DNA of 64,000 nucleotides from Pseudomonas putida NBRC 14164 (lineage in GTDB: Bacteria; Pseudomonadota; Gammaproteobacteria; Pseudomonadales; Pseudomonadaceae). How positions within the stretch are numbered: the first letter of the stretch is position 1; each line of letters begins with the position of its first letter. The notes under the pieces were generated by a model. It was given only the letters and a program-made list of their open reading frames with translations. It did not search any database and had not been told where the DNA came from. This document shows, one piece after another, positions 8,850-16,015 of the stretch. The position numbers and the translations under genes were made by a program. The stretch is from contig NC_021505.1 of NCBI RefSeq assembly GCF_000412675.1, forward strand, positions 6,070,501 to 6,134,500. Reading direction: 5' to 3'.

Positions 8850-8958
8850 AGCGCGCAATTCATGGGGGGCTTTTTTATCGGCCCTGCCCGCAGTATGCAA
8901 GCAGTCGGGGCAATCATGCTAAGCTCGCCGCCTCATTGGTTGTAACAAGCAGACCGAC

Positions 8959-9516
8959 GTGTCGTACGAATCCCCGCAAGCAGCCGCTGTCGCGTGGCTG
9001 CCGTATTCACAGCTGGCGACCGACTTCGACCAGCCTACCCTTGACTGGCTGTTCGACGAAGGCTCGCTGACCCGCCGCCTGACCCGCCTGTCTTCTGATC
9101 ACTTCTCCGTTACCCCGCTGTTCGAGGGCTGGCAAGCGCTGCGCGAGGATGAATGCCAGGCGTTGGGCATTGCTGCCGGCAGCGAAGGCTGGGTGCGCGA
9201 GGTGTACCTGCGCGGCCATGGCCAGCCTTGGGTGTTCGCCCGCAGTGTGGCCAGCCGCAGCGCCCTGGAGCGCGGCGGGCTGGACCTGGAAACCCTCGGC
9301 AGCCGCTCGCTGGGCGAGTTGCTGTTCTGCGACCAGGCGTTCATCCGCCACCCGATCGAAGTGTGCAGTTATCCACAGGCCTGGCTACCGACCGACGCAG
9401 CCCATGCAGCCCTGTGGGGCCGTCGCTCGCGCTTTGAACGAGGCGGCCTGGAGCTGCTGGTGGCAGAAGTGTTCCTGCCGGCATTGTGGCAAGCGGCCAG
9501 GGAGGAAAACCGCTGA
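8959..9516 (+). CDS. ubiC: Chorismate lyase (chorismate pyruvate-lyase)
   Basis: 185 residues. It removes pyruvate from chorismate to give 4-hydroxybenzoate, the first committed step of ubiquinone synthesis. Family features are the WLFDEGSLTRRL segment, VREVYLRGHGQPWVFARSV (active-site region with the conserved Arg) and LGELLFCD. Start is GTG at 8959. Its TGA overlaps the ubiA ATG by one base (TGATG), so the two are coupled and act in consecutive steps. Confidence 0.95.
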   Translation: MSYESPQAAAVAWLPYSQLATDFDQPTLDWLFDEGSLTRRLTRLSSDHFSVTPLFEGWQALREDECQALGIAAGSEGWVREVYLRGHGQPWVFARSVASRSALERGGLDLETLGSRSLGELLFCDQAFIRHPIEVCSYPQAWLPTDAAHAALWGRRSRFERGGLELLVAEVFLPALWQAAREENR

Positions 9517-10406
9517 TGTACCTGCAACTGCTCAAGTCGCTGAACCGCCTGCACCCGCGGGCCTGGGACTTCGTCCAGCTCAGCCGCATGGACCGCCCGA
9601 TCGGTATCTATCTGCTGCTGTGGCCAACCCTTTCGGCGGTGTGGATTGCCGGCAACGGTTCTCCCACCGTGGCCAACGTGCTGATCTTCGGCCTTGGCGT
9701 GGTGCTGATGCGGGCCGCAGGCTGCTGCATCAACGACTTTGCCGACCGCAAGGTGGACGGCCACGTCAAACGCACCGCCGACCGGCCGTTGGCCAGCGGC
9801 AGGGTCAAGCCGCGCGAGGCGCTGGCACTGTTTGCGATTCTGGTCGCGGTAAGCTTCCTGCTGGTGCTGTGCACCAACAGCCGCACGGTGTGGCTGTCGT
9901 TCGGCGCGGTGGCGCTGGCGTCTTGCTACCCGTTCATGAAGCGCTACACCTATTACCCACAGGTGGTGCTTGGGGCGGCGTATTCCTGGGGCATCCCCAT
10001 GGCCTTCACTGCCGCGGGCGGCGAGCTGCCGGCCAGCGCCTGGCTGCTGTACATCGCCAACCTGCTGTGGACGGTGGGTTACGACACCTATTACGCCATG
10101 GTCGACCGCGATGACGACCTGAAGATCGGCGTGAAGTCGACCGCCATTCTGTTCGGCGAGGCCGACCGCTCCATCATCCTCACCTTGCAGCTGCTGTCGC
10201 TGGGCTGCCTGTTGCTGGCGGGCAGCCGCTTCGAGCTGGGGGGCTGGTTCCACCTGGGGTTGCTGGGCGCTGCGGCGTGCTTTGCCTGGGAGTACTGGTC
10301 GACGCGCAAGCTGGACCGCGAGTCGTGCTTCAAGGCGTTTTTGCACAACCACTGGGCGGGGTTGCTGGTGTTCATTGGTGTGGTGCTGGATTACGCGTTG
10401 CGCTGA
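9516..10406 (+). CDS. ubiA: 4-hydroxybenzoate octaprenyltransferase
   Basis: 296 residues, polytopic membrane prenyltransferase that attaches the polyprenyl tail to 4-hydroxybenzoate. The two Asp-rich Mg2+/diphosphate motifs are visible: NDFADRKVDGHVKRTADRP and DTYYAMVDRDDD. I chose ATG 9516 (MYLQLLKSLNRLHP), which overlaps the ubiC stop, over an in-frame ATG ten codons upstream inside ubiC. The gene ends at a REP that leads into the IS110 insertion. Confidence 0.96.
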   Translation: MYLQLLKSLNRLHPRAWDFVQLSRMDRPIGIYLLLWPTLSAVWIAGNGSPTVANVLIFGLGVVLMRAAGCCINDFADRKVDGHVKRTADRPLASGRVKPREALALFAILVAVSFLLVLCTNSRTVWLSFGAVALASCYPFMKRYTYYPQVVLGAAYSWGIPMAFTAAGGELPASAWLLYIANLLWTVGYDTYYAMVDRDDDLKIGVKSTAILFGEADRSIILTLQLLSLGCLLLAGSRFELGGWFHLGLLGAAACFAWEYWSTRKLDRESCFKAFLHNHWAGLLVFIGVVLDYALR

Positions 10407-10412
10407 ATATTA

Positions 10413-10456
10413 TGGGGCTGCTTTGCAGCCCATCGCGACGCAAGGCCGCTCCCACA
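10413..10456. repeat. REP, left member of the pair split by the IS
   Basis: ggggctgctttgcagcccat followed by cgcgacgcaaggccgctccc. Its partner (right REP) is interrupted by the IS110 element; its first bases cctgtag remain at 10477-10483 and the remainder resumes at 11751. Confidence 0.85.
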
Positions 10457-10498
10457 CTGATCGGCGTATGCAGGACCCTGTAGATACTCTGTTGGCGG

Positions 10499-11494
10499 TC
10501 AAGCTTTTCTAAGGTGTTCAGAGCTGAAAAGCTTGGCCGTATCAAATGGTTCATCGCCGCGCATGCATGCCCATATGCCTGTCAGGTACTTGCGCATGAC
10601 AGCGGCGATCGCTTGCATTTTTTTCTTCCCCCTGCTGACCAGCGATTCATAAAAGGCCTTCGCGTAAGGATCGCAGCGCACCGCCGTCAGCGCCGGCATG
10701 TACATGGCCGCCCGTAAATAGGCATTCCCGCTTTTGCCGAGCCGACCAGGTTTATCAATGCTTGTCCCCGACTGTGTCTGTCGAACATCTAGACCAGCAT
10801 GACGAGCGACCTGAGAGGACTTGAGCATTTGAGGAAGGGTGGTCAGCTCAGCCAAGGCAGCAAGTGCCGAGACTTCTCCCATTCCCGGGCCCGCTAGTAA
10901 CTGCTTGTACTGCCGGTTAAGCGTCGGACACTGAGCGATCAACTCACGTCCGGCTTTGCGGAAACGCTCAATGCGATTGTCCAAAGTGGCAATCGCTTCC
11001 TCTTGATCTTCGATCAGCATCGACACGGTCGTAGCGGTCGCCTGCAATGCATGCAGCTCATTCTTCGCCCTGGTGCGGTGCCCGACCAGACGATTGATGT
11101 GCCGGCCAAGAGCCCTCAGCTCAAGCTGTACGGAGCTTGGCGGTGTCCACAAGCGCGGTGTCATACGTTCACCGTACTCGGACAGCAACTGAGCATCTAT
11201 CGAGTCAGTTTTACTGTTCACCAGCATCAGCTTGGCGAAATTATGGAAGCTCTTGGGGTTGATCACCGAAACAGGAAGGTCCGCAGCATGCAGCTCAAGG
11301 GCCAGGTCCAGGTAATAGATTCCGGTCGCCTCCATCACGATCGACTTGGGCTTGAGCGCCTGCAGCTTTTTCACCGCTGCCTTACGACCAGCAGGGGTTT
11401 GAGCGATATCCCACTGTCCAGCGGGACGCCCATCTTTACGCACCCCAACGATCGACGTACGAGAACCAATATCCAGGCCCACACAGACATTCAT
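10499..11494 (-). CDS. tnp: IS110-family transposase (DEDD + serine recombinase)
   Basis: 331 residues from ATG 11494 (MNVCVGLDIGS); an in-frame extension of 24 codons upstream runs into the structured leader and was rejected. The N-terminal RuvC-like DEDD domain has Asp8 (GLDIGS), Glu55 (VMEATG), Asp97 and Asp100 (KTDSIDAQLLSEY). A coiled-coil stretch (~120-185) links to the C-terminal Tnp domain with LLAGPGMGEVSALA, and Ser242 in RQTQSGTS is placed like the catalytic serine of IS621. No frameshift or stop is seen, so the enzyme looks active. It would act with an RNA guide encoded in the element's noncoding end. Confidence 0.95.
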   Translation of the reverse strand: MNVCVGLDIGSRTSIVGVRKDGRPAGQWDIAQTPAGRKAAVKKLQALKPKSIVMEATGIYYLDLALELHAADLPVSVINPKSFHNFAKLMLVNSKTDSIDAQLLSEYGERMTPRLWTPPSSVQLELRALGRHINRLVGHRTRAKNELHALQATATTVSMLIEDQEEAIATLDNRIERFRKAGRELIAQCPTLNRQYKQLLAGPGMGEVSALAALAELTTLPQMLKSSQVARHAGLDVRQTQSGTSIDKPGRLGKSGNAYLRAAMYMPALTAVRCDPYAKAFYESLVSRGKKKMQAIAAVMRKYLTGIWACMRGDEPFDTAKLFSSEHLRKA

Positions 11495-11553
11495 TCTTCC
11501 CACTCCCAAGCGAGTTAGGTAACAATGGCCTCCGGTTCCCCGACCTCGAACTT

Positions 11554-11737
11554 CATGCCGCTGCAACCTTGTAATGCGAAGTCCGACTTGTCGGCTTCTC
11601 GATACTCTTCGTAGTGGGCAATGAGGCGGGGGGCCTCTCTACAGACAAGGTCAGGGGCAAACCCTGCCTTCAGGAGCGATCGGCCTCCCCGGAAGTGCTT
11701 CTATAGCCTGACGAGAATAACCTCTCTCATCAGGCTA
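11554..11737 (-). ncRNA. Putative bridge RNA of the IS110 element
   Basis: Minus-strand 5' to 3': (i) a 12-bp hairpin (11737-11726 with 11715-11704, one mismatch); (ii) a target-type loop: outer stem 11691-11682/11635-11627 (one bulged A), inner stem 11670-11662/11656-11647, leaving an internal loop whose 5' arm holds CGCTCCT (11678-11672) and 3' arm CTGTAG (11644-11639); (iii) a donor-type loop: outer stem 11623-11617/11559-11554, inner stem 11598-11591/11586-11578, arms AGAGTATC (11608-11601) and TACAAG (11573-11568). The arms of (ii) match the two sides of the interrupted REP target and those of (iii) the element's two ends, each including the CT/AG core. Size and order (5' hairpin, target loop, donor loop, transposase) fit bridge RNAs as described for IS621. 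Folding was done by eye. Confidence 0.75.
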
Positions 11738-11750
11738 GGCACAACATACA

Positions 11751-11790
11751 AGGAGCGGCCTTGTGTCGCGATGGGCCGCACAGCGGCCCC
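11751..11790. repeat. REP, right member (interrupted by the IS)
   Basis: aggagcggccttgtgtcgcg followed by atgggccgcacagcggcccc. It continues cctgt at 10477-10481 on the other side of the insertion. Confidence 0.85.
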
Positions 11791-11797
11791 GGCAATC

Positions 11798-12166
11798 TCA
11801 AGGCTTGGCGATATGCCAGACGTCTTTCACGCCGTCACCGGTCTTGTCCCCGGCCTTCTTGTCCTTGATGAAGGTATACAGCGGCTTGCCGTCGTAGGCC
11901 CACTGCATCGAGCCGTCGTCACGCTTGATCTGCGTCCACTTGCCATCGGCCTTTTCGCCATCCATTACCTTCAATGGCGGCCAGTTGGTGGCGCAATCGC
12001 CATTGCACATCGACTTGCCGCCCGCATCCTTGTCAAAGGTGTACAGGGTCATGCCGGCATGATCGACCCACATGCCGTCCTTCTCCATGGCATGGTGGGC
12101 CGACGCCACCCCCGGGAGCGCCAGCGCAGTGAAAAGGGCCATCCAGCTCAGCGTTTGTCGTGTCAT
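11798..12166 (-). CDS. Secreted-repeat protein (PF03640/COG4315-type)
   Basis: 122 residues from ATG 12166 (MTRQTLSWMALFTALALPGVASAHH), which gives a clear signal peptide cleaved after ASA; an ATG four codons upstream (12178) is possible. The mature part has two copies of the secreted-repeat motif: MTLYTFDKDAGGKSMCNGDC-ATNWPPL and PLYTFIKDKKAGDKTGDG. The function of this family is not known. A Cys pair (CNGDC) could form a disulfide or bind metal. It is transcribed away from phoB and shares with it the intergenic region that holds a Pho box, so phosphate control is conceivable. Confidence 0.85.
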   Translation of the reverse strand: MTRQTLSWMALFTALALPGVASAHHAMEKDGMWVDHAGMTLYTFDKDAGGKSMCNGDCATNWPPLKVMDGEKADGKWTQIKRDDGSMQWAYDGKPLYTFIKDKKAGDKTGDGVKDVWHIAKP

Positions 12167-12267
12167 TGGATTCACCATTGTTTCGGGGGAAATTGGGTTC
12201 AGGTGCCACGATTGCGGCTCTTTGAAGCCTAGTTCAGTCACGCAATGTCGCCAGAACGGCCAACACC

Positions 12268-12285
12268 CTGTCACACAGCTGCAAT
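12268..12285 (+). promoter_or_regulatory. Pho box upstream of phoB
   Basis: ctgtcacacagctgcaat: two 7-bp half-sites CTGTCAC and CTGCAAT at 11-bp spacing, matching the PhoB consensus CTGTCAT-N4-CTGTCAT. It lies 54 bp before the phoB ATG and suggests autoactivation of phoBR at low phosphate. Confidence 0.8.
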
Positions 12286-12338
12286 AATTCCGTTATCTAA
12301 TGCGGGCCAAGACACCGAATCCAGGAGAGGTTTTGAGC

Positions 12339-13028
12339 ATGGTTGGCAGGAACATTCTGATCGTCGACGACGAAGCGCCCATTCGCGAGATGATCGCCGT
12401 TGCCCTGGAAATGGCCGGCTATGACTGCCTGGAAGCGGAAAACTCCCAACAGGCCCACGCGATCATCGTCGACCGCAAACCGGACCTGATCCTGCTCGAC
12501 TGGATGTTGCCCGGCACCTCCGGTATCGAACTGGCCCGCCGCCTGAAGCGTGATGAGCTGACGGGCGACATCCCGATCATCATGCTCACCGCCAAGGGTG
12601 AAGAGGACAACAAGATCCAGGGCCTGGAAGTGGGCGCTGACGACTACATCACCAAGCCGTTCTCGCCGCGTGAGCTGGTAGCGCGCCTGAAAGCCGTGCT
12701 GCGTCGTACCGGCCCGAGCGACAGCGAAGCACCGATCGAAGTCGGCGGCCTGCTGCTCGACCCGATCAGCCACCGTGTCACCATCGACGGCAAGCCCGCC
12801 GAGATGGGCCCCACCGAATACCGCCTGTTGCAGTTCTTCATGACCCACCAGGAGCGCGCCTACACCCGTGGCCAGTTGCTGGACCAGGTGTGGGGCGGCA
12901 ACGTCTATGTCGAGGAACGCACGGTCGACGTGCACATCCGTCGTCTGCGCAAGGCGCTGGGTGAAGCCTACGAAAATCTGGTACAAACCGTCCGGGGCAC
13001 TGGCTACCGCTTCTCGACCAAGAGCTGA
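12339..13028 (+). CDS. phoB: PhoB phosphate-regulon response regulator
   Basis: 229 residues. Receiver domain with acidic pocket DDE (10-12), phospho-acceptor Asp54 (LILLDWMLPG) and Lys in ITKPFSPRE, followed by an OmpR-type winged helix (~130-229; EERTVDVHIRRLRKAL, GTGYRF). It binds Pho boxes and activates the pst operon and other phosphate-starvation genes. ATG 12339 has AGGAGAGG 8-15 nt upstream; an in-frame start 13 codons earlier lacks a ribosome site. phoR follows 48 nt later. Confidence 0.98.
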   Translation: MVGRNILIVDDEAPIREMIAVALEMAGYDCLEAENSQQAHAIIVDRKPDLILLDWMLPGTSGIELARRLKRDELTGDIPIIMLTAKGEEDNKIQGLEVGADDYITKPFSPRELVARLKAVLRRTGPSDSEAPIEVGGLLLDPISHRVTIDGKPAEMGPTEYRLLQFFMTHQERAYTRGQLLDQVWGGNVYVEERTVDVHIRRLRKALGEAYENLVQTVRGTGYRFSTKS

Positions 13029-13076
13029 TCGAGCTCCAGAGCGCCAAGCTGCACGTCGTTGTACAAGGACCGTCAA

Positions 13077-14384
13077 TTGAACCAGAACTGGCACGCAACC
13101 CTGATTCGCCATCTGTTGTTGCTGATTACCGTCTGCCTGATCGGCGGGCTGGTCAGCGGCTACTATGGCTGGAGCCTGGCCATTGGCCTGGCGCTCTACT
13201 TGGGCTGGACCCTCAAGCAACTGCTGCGCCTGCACGACTGGCTGCGCAACCACCAGCCCGATGAAGCACCGCCCGATGGTTACGGCCTGTGGGGCGAGGT
13301 GTTCGACAGCATCTACCACCTGCAACGCCGCGACCAGCGCGTGCGGGGCCGTCTGCAGGCAGTGATCGACCGGGTTCAGGAGTCTACCGCCGCGCTGCGC
13401 GACGCGGTGATCATGCTCGACAGCGACGGCAACCTGGAATGGTGGAACCGTGCCGCCGAAACCCTGCTGGGCTTCAAGACCCCACAGGACGGTGGCCAGC
13501 AGGTCACCAACCTGGTGCGCCACCCACGCTTCAAGGAATACTTCGAGGCGGAGAACTACCTCGAACCGCTGGAAATCCCCTCGCCCATCAACGACCGCAT
13601 GCGCGTGCAGTTGCACATAACCCGGTACGGTAACAACGAACACCTGATGCTGGTGCGCGATGTCACCCGCATCCACCAGCTGGAACAGATGCGCAAGGAC
13701 TTCGTCGCCAACGTGTCCCACGAATTGCGCACACCACTGACGGTGATCACGGGTTACCTTGAAACCCTGCTGGACAACGTCGAGGATGTGAACCCGCGCT
13801 GGACCCGCGCCCTGCAGCAGATGAGCCAGCAAGGTTCGCGCATGCAGACGCTGCTCAACGACCTGCTGCTGCTGGCCAAGCTGGAAGCCACCGATTACCC
13901 GTCGGACAACCAGCCGGTGGCGGTCGAAGCCCTGCTCGCCGCGATCAAGAACGACGCCCAGGCCCTGTCTGGGCCACGCAACCAGCGCATCACCCTCGAA
14001 GCCGCGCCCGGCGTCAAGCTGAAGGGCAGCGAGTCGGAACTGCGCAGCGCCTTTTCCAACCTGGTGTTCAACGCGGTGAAGTACACCCAGGACGAGGGCA
14101 ACATCCGCATCCGCTGGTGGGCCGATGCACAGGGTGCGCACTTGTCTGTGCAGGACTCGGGGGTGGGCATCGACGCCAAGCACTTGCCGCGCCTGACCGA
14201 ACGCTTTTACCGGGTGGACTCCAGCCGTGCATCAAATACCGGTGGCACCGGGCTGGGGCTGGCGATCGTCAAGCATGTGCTGATGCGCCACCGCGGCAAG
14301 CTGGACATCAGCAGCGTGCCGGGCCATGGCAGCACCTTTACCTGTCACTTTGCGCCGACCCAATTGGCCAACGAAAAGGCTTGA
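13077..14384 (+). CDS. phoR: PhoR phosphate sensor histidine kinase
   Basis: 435 residues from TTG 13077, chosen because AAGGA lies 8-12 nt upstream; an in-frame TTG six codons earlier (13059) has none. Two membrane helices (about 8-45), a charged linker, a PAS domain (~90-190, AVIMLDSDGNLEWWNRAAE), the HisKA domain with the phospho-His in NVSHELRTPL, and the ATPase with N, G1 and G2 boxes (NLVFNAVKYT, DSGVGI, GGTGLGLAIVKHV). It phosphorylates PhoB when the Pst transporter and PhoU signal low phosphate. Confidence 0.97.
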   Translation: MNQNWHATLIRHLLLLITVCLIGGLVSGYYGWSLAIGLALYLGWTLKQLLRLHDWLRNHQPDEAPPDGYGLWGEVFDSIYHLQRRDQRVRGRLQAVIDRVQESTAALRDAVIMLDSDGNLEWWNRAAETLLGFKTPQDGGQQVTNLVRHPRFKEYFEAENYLEPLEIPSPINDRMRVQLHITRYGNNEHLMLVRDVTRIHQLEQMRKDFVANVSHELRTPLTVITGYLETLLDNVEDVNPRWTRALQQMSQQGSRMQTLLNDLLLLAKLEATDYPSDNQPVAVEALLAAIKNDAQALSGPRNQRITLEAAPGVKLKGSESELRSAFSNLVFNAVKYTQDEGNIRIRWWADAQGAHLSVQDSGVGIDAKHLPRLTERFYRVDSSRASNTGGTGLGLAIVKHVLMRHRGKLDISSVPGHGSTFTCHFAPTQLANEKA

Positions 14385-14387
14385 GAT

Positions 14388-14430
14388 CGGGGCTGCTGCG
14401 CAGCCCTTCGCGGGCACGCCCCCACCCTCA
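14388..14430. repeat. Degenerate REP after phoR
   Basis: ggggctgctgcgcagccc followed by ttcgcgggcacgcccccacc; the usual gctcccaca end is mutated. Confidence 0.7.
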
Positions 14431-14455
14431 GGGACCGCAATAAGCCCGCTACCCT

Positions 14456-14483
14456 TTGCTTTTACGGCCCTAGCCGCTACATT
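14456..14483 (+). promoter_or_regulatory. Candidate sigma-70 promoter ahead of the terminator-like hairpin
   Basis: TTGCTT (14456-14461) and TACATT (14478-14483) with a 16-bp spacer. If real, transcription of the CNNM gene would start just before the hairpin at 14493-14519, making that hairpin a leader attenuator. Confidence 0.35.
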
Positions 14484-14492
14484 GGATCCCCT

Positions 14493-14519
14493 GTGCCAGC
14501 AAGAGCTGGCACTTTTTTT
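14493..14519 (+). terminator. Rho-independent terminator between phoR and the CNNM gene
   Basis: Perfect 8-bp stem gtgccagc / gctggcac with aaga loop, followed by seven T. It ends only 38 nt before the start codon of the next gene, so it can end phoBR transcripts or act in that gene's leader. Confidence 0.85.
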
Positions 14520-14557
14520 CTCTCAATCTCAAAGACGGACCCCGTAAAAACTCCATC

Positions 14558-15898
14558 ATGGACCCTTCCCCTGGTATCAGCGTCACCTCGTTATTCGCCG
14601 ATTTCGGCATGATCATCTTTGCCTTGCTGCTAGTGCTGCTCAACGGCTTTTTCGTTGCCGCCGAGTTCGCCATGGTCAAGCTGCGCGCCACACGCGTGGA
14701 ATCCATTGCCGAGCAGCATGGCTGGCGCGGCAACATCCTGCGCAAGGTACACAACCAGCTCGACGCCTACCTGTCGGCCTGCCAGCTGGGCATCACCCTC
14801 GCCTCCCTGGGCCTGGGCTGGGTCGGCGAGCCGGCCTTTGCCCACTTGCTCGAGCCGCTGCTCGCGTACTTCGGTGTCGACTCGCCCGAACTGATCAAGG
14901 CGATCTCGTTCTTCGTCGCGTTCTTTGTCATTTCCTACCTGCACATCGTGGTCGGTGAGCTGGCGCCCAAGTCCTGGGCCATCCGCAAGCCCGAGCTGCT
15001 GTCGCTGTGGACGGCCGTGCCGCTGTACCTGTTCTACTGGGCGATGTACCCGGCCATCTACCTGCTCAATGCCAGCGCCAACACCATCCTGCGCATTGCC
15101 GGCCAGGGCGAACCGGGCCCGCACCACGAACACCACTACAGCCGTGAAGAGCTGAAGCTGATCCTGCACTCCAGCCGTGGCCAGGACCCGAGCGACCAAG
15201 GCATGCGTGTGCTCGCCTCGGCCGTGGAAATGGGCGAGCTGGAAGTGGTCGACTGGGCCAACTCGCGTGAAGACATGGTCAGCATCGATGCCCATGCGCC
15301 GCTGAAGCAGATCCTGGCTTTGATACGTCGCCACAAATTCAGCCGCTACCCGGTGTACGACGCCGAGCGTGAAGAATTCACCGGCCTGCTGCACATCAAG
15401 GACCTGCTGCTGGAGCTTGCCGAGCTGGAGCACTTGCCCGAAACCATCGACCTGGACGACCTCGCCCGGCCGCTGGAGCGCGTATCGCGGCACATGCCGC
15501 TGTCACAACTGCTGGAGCAGTTCCGCAAGGGCGGCGCGCATTTCGTGCTGGTGGAGGAAGCTGACGGCAAGGTCATCGGCTACCTGACCATGGAAGACGT
15601 GCTGGAAGTACTGGTGGGCGATATTCAGGACGAACACCGCAAGACCGAGCGCGGCATCCTCGCCTATCAGCCGGGCAAGCTGCTGGTACGGGGTGATACG
15701 CCGCTGTTCAAGGTGGAGCGCCTGCTCGGCATCGACCTTGATCACATCGAGGCGGAAACCCTTGCGGGGCTGATCTACGAGACGCTGAAGCGTGTGCCCG
15801 AAGAAGAGGAAGTGCTGGAGGTCGAAGGGCTGCGCATCATCATCAAGAAGATGAAAGGGCCCAAGATCGTGCTGGCCAAGGTGCTCAAGCTGGATTGA
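14558..15898 (+). CDS. CNNM/CorC-type membrane protein with CBS pair (HlyC/CorC family)
   Basis: 446 residues. The N-terminal DUF21/CNNM membrane domain has about four hydrophobic segments (~15-35, 75-95, 105-130, 145-170; SACQLGITLASLGLGWVGEP and VGELAPKSWAI are the family signatures). It is followed by a CBS pair (~205-330; FSRYPVYDAE, VIGYLTMEDVLEVLVGDIQDE) and a C-terminal CorC_HlyC domain (~345-440). Relatives act in Mg2+ or Co2+ homeostasis; 'hemolysin' in older annotations is misleading. Substrate is not shown here. It lies alone, with a terminator-like hairpin right in front. Confidence 0.88.
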   Translation: MDPSPGISVTSLFADFGMIIFALLLVLLNGFFVAAEFAMVKLRATRVESIAEQHGWRGNILRKVHNQLDAYLSACQLGITLASLGLGWVGEPAFAHLLEPLLAYFGVDSPELIKAISFFVAFFVISYLHIVVGELAPKSWAIRKPELLSLWTAVPLYLFYWAMYPAIYLLNASANTILRIAGQGEPGPHHEHHYSREELKLILHSSRGQDPSDQGMRVLASAVEMGELEVVDWANSREDMVSIDAHAPLKQILALIRRHKFSRYPVYDAEREEFTGLLHIKDLLLELAELEHLPETIDLDDLARPLERVSRHMPLSQLLEQFRKGGAHFVLVEEADGKVIGYLTMEDVLEVLVGDIQDEHRKTERGILAYQPGKLLVRGDTPLFKVERLLGIDLDHIEAETLAGLIYETLKRVPEEEEVLEVEGLRIIIKKMKGPKIVLAKVLKLD

Positions 15899-15905
15899 GG
15901 GGTAT

Positions 15906-16008
15906 GGGGCTGCTGCGCAGCCCATCGCGACGCAAGGCCGCTCCCACAGGGGTTCGCGTAATCCTGTAGGAGCGGCCTTGTGCCGCGAAAGGGCCGCAAA
16001 GCGGCCCC
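15906..16008. repeat. REP pair, cgcgacgcaaggccgctccc subtype; holds an intact cctgtAGgagcgg
   Basis: Facing copies ggggctgctgcgcagccc...gcaaggccgctcccaca and cctgtaggagcggccttgtg, between the convergent CNNM and M23 peptidase genes. The right copy (15963-15975) is identical over 13 bases to the reconstructed IS110 target and is therefore a candidate free target. Confidence 0.88.
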
Positions 16009-16015
16009 AAAAATC

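Larger units (their letters stand above)
10482..11750 (-). mobile_element. IS110-family insertion sequence inserted in a REP
   Basis: A ~1.27-kb element holding one transposase gene. There are no terminal inverted repeats, as usual for IS110. Boundaries were placed by rejoining the flanks: ...accctgt-AG at 10475-10483 and AG-gagcggccttgtg at 11751 give a REP like the intact copy at 15963 (cctgtaggagcggccttgtg). The dinucleotide AG (CT on the transposase strand) is present at both junctions, as expected for the recombination core of this family. Noncoding space is ~256 bp at the 5' side of the transposase and 15-20 bp at the 3' side, the layout of the IS110 (not IS1111) group. IS110 elements resident in REPs (ISPpu9, ISPpu10) are known in P. 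putida; which this is needs alignment. Confidence 0.88.

Noticed and set aside
9369..9377. DnaA box TTATCCACA in ubiC, and TTATACACA-type at 36064
   Set aside because: Single isolated copies explained by coding (YPQ; VYN); no cluster, so not listed as regulatory sites.
11495..11566. 24-codon N-terminal extension of the IS110 transposase
   Set aside because: It runs into the structured leader just after the donor-type loop, and family proteins begin near the GLDIGS motif.
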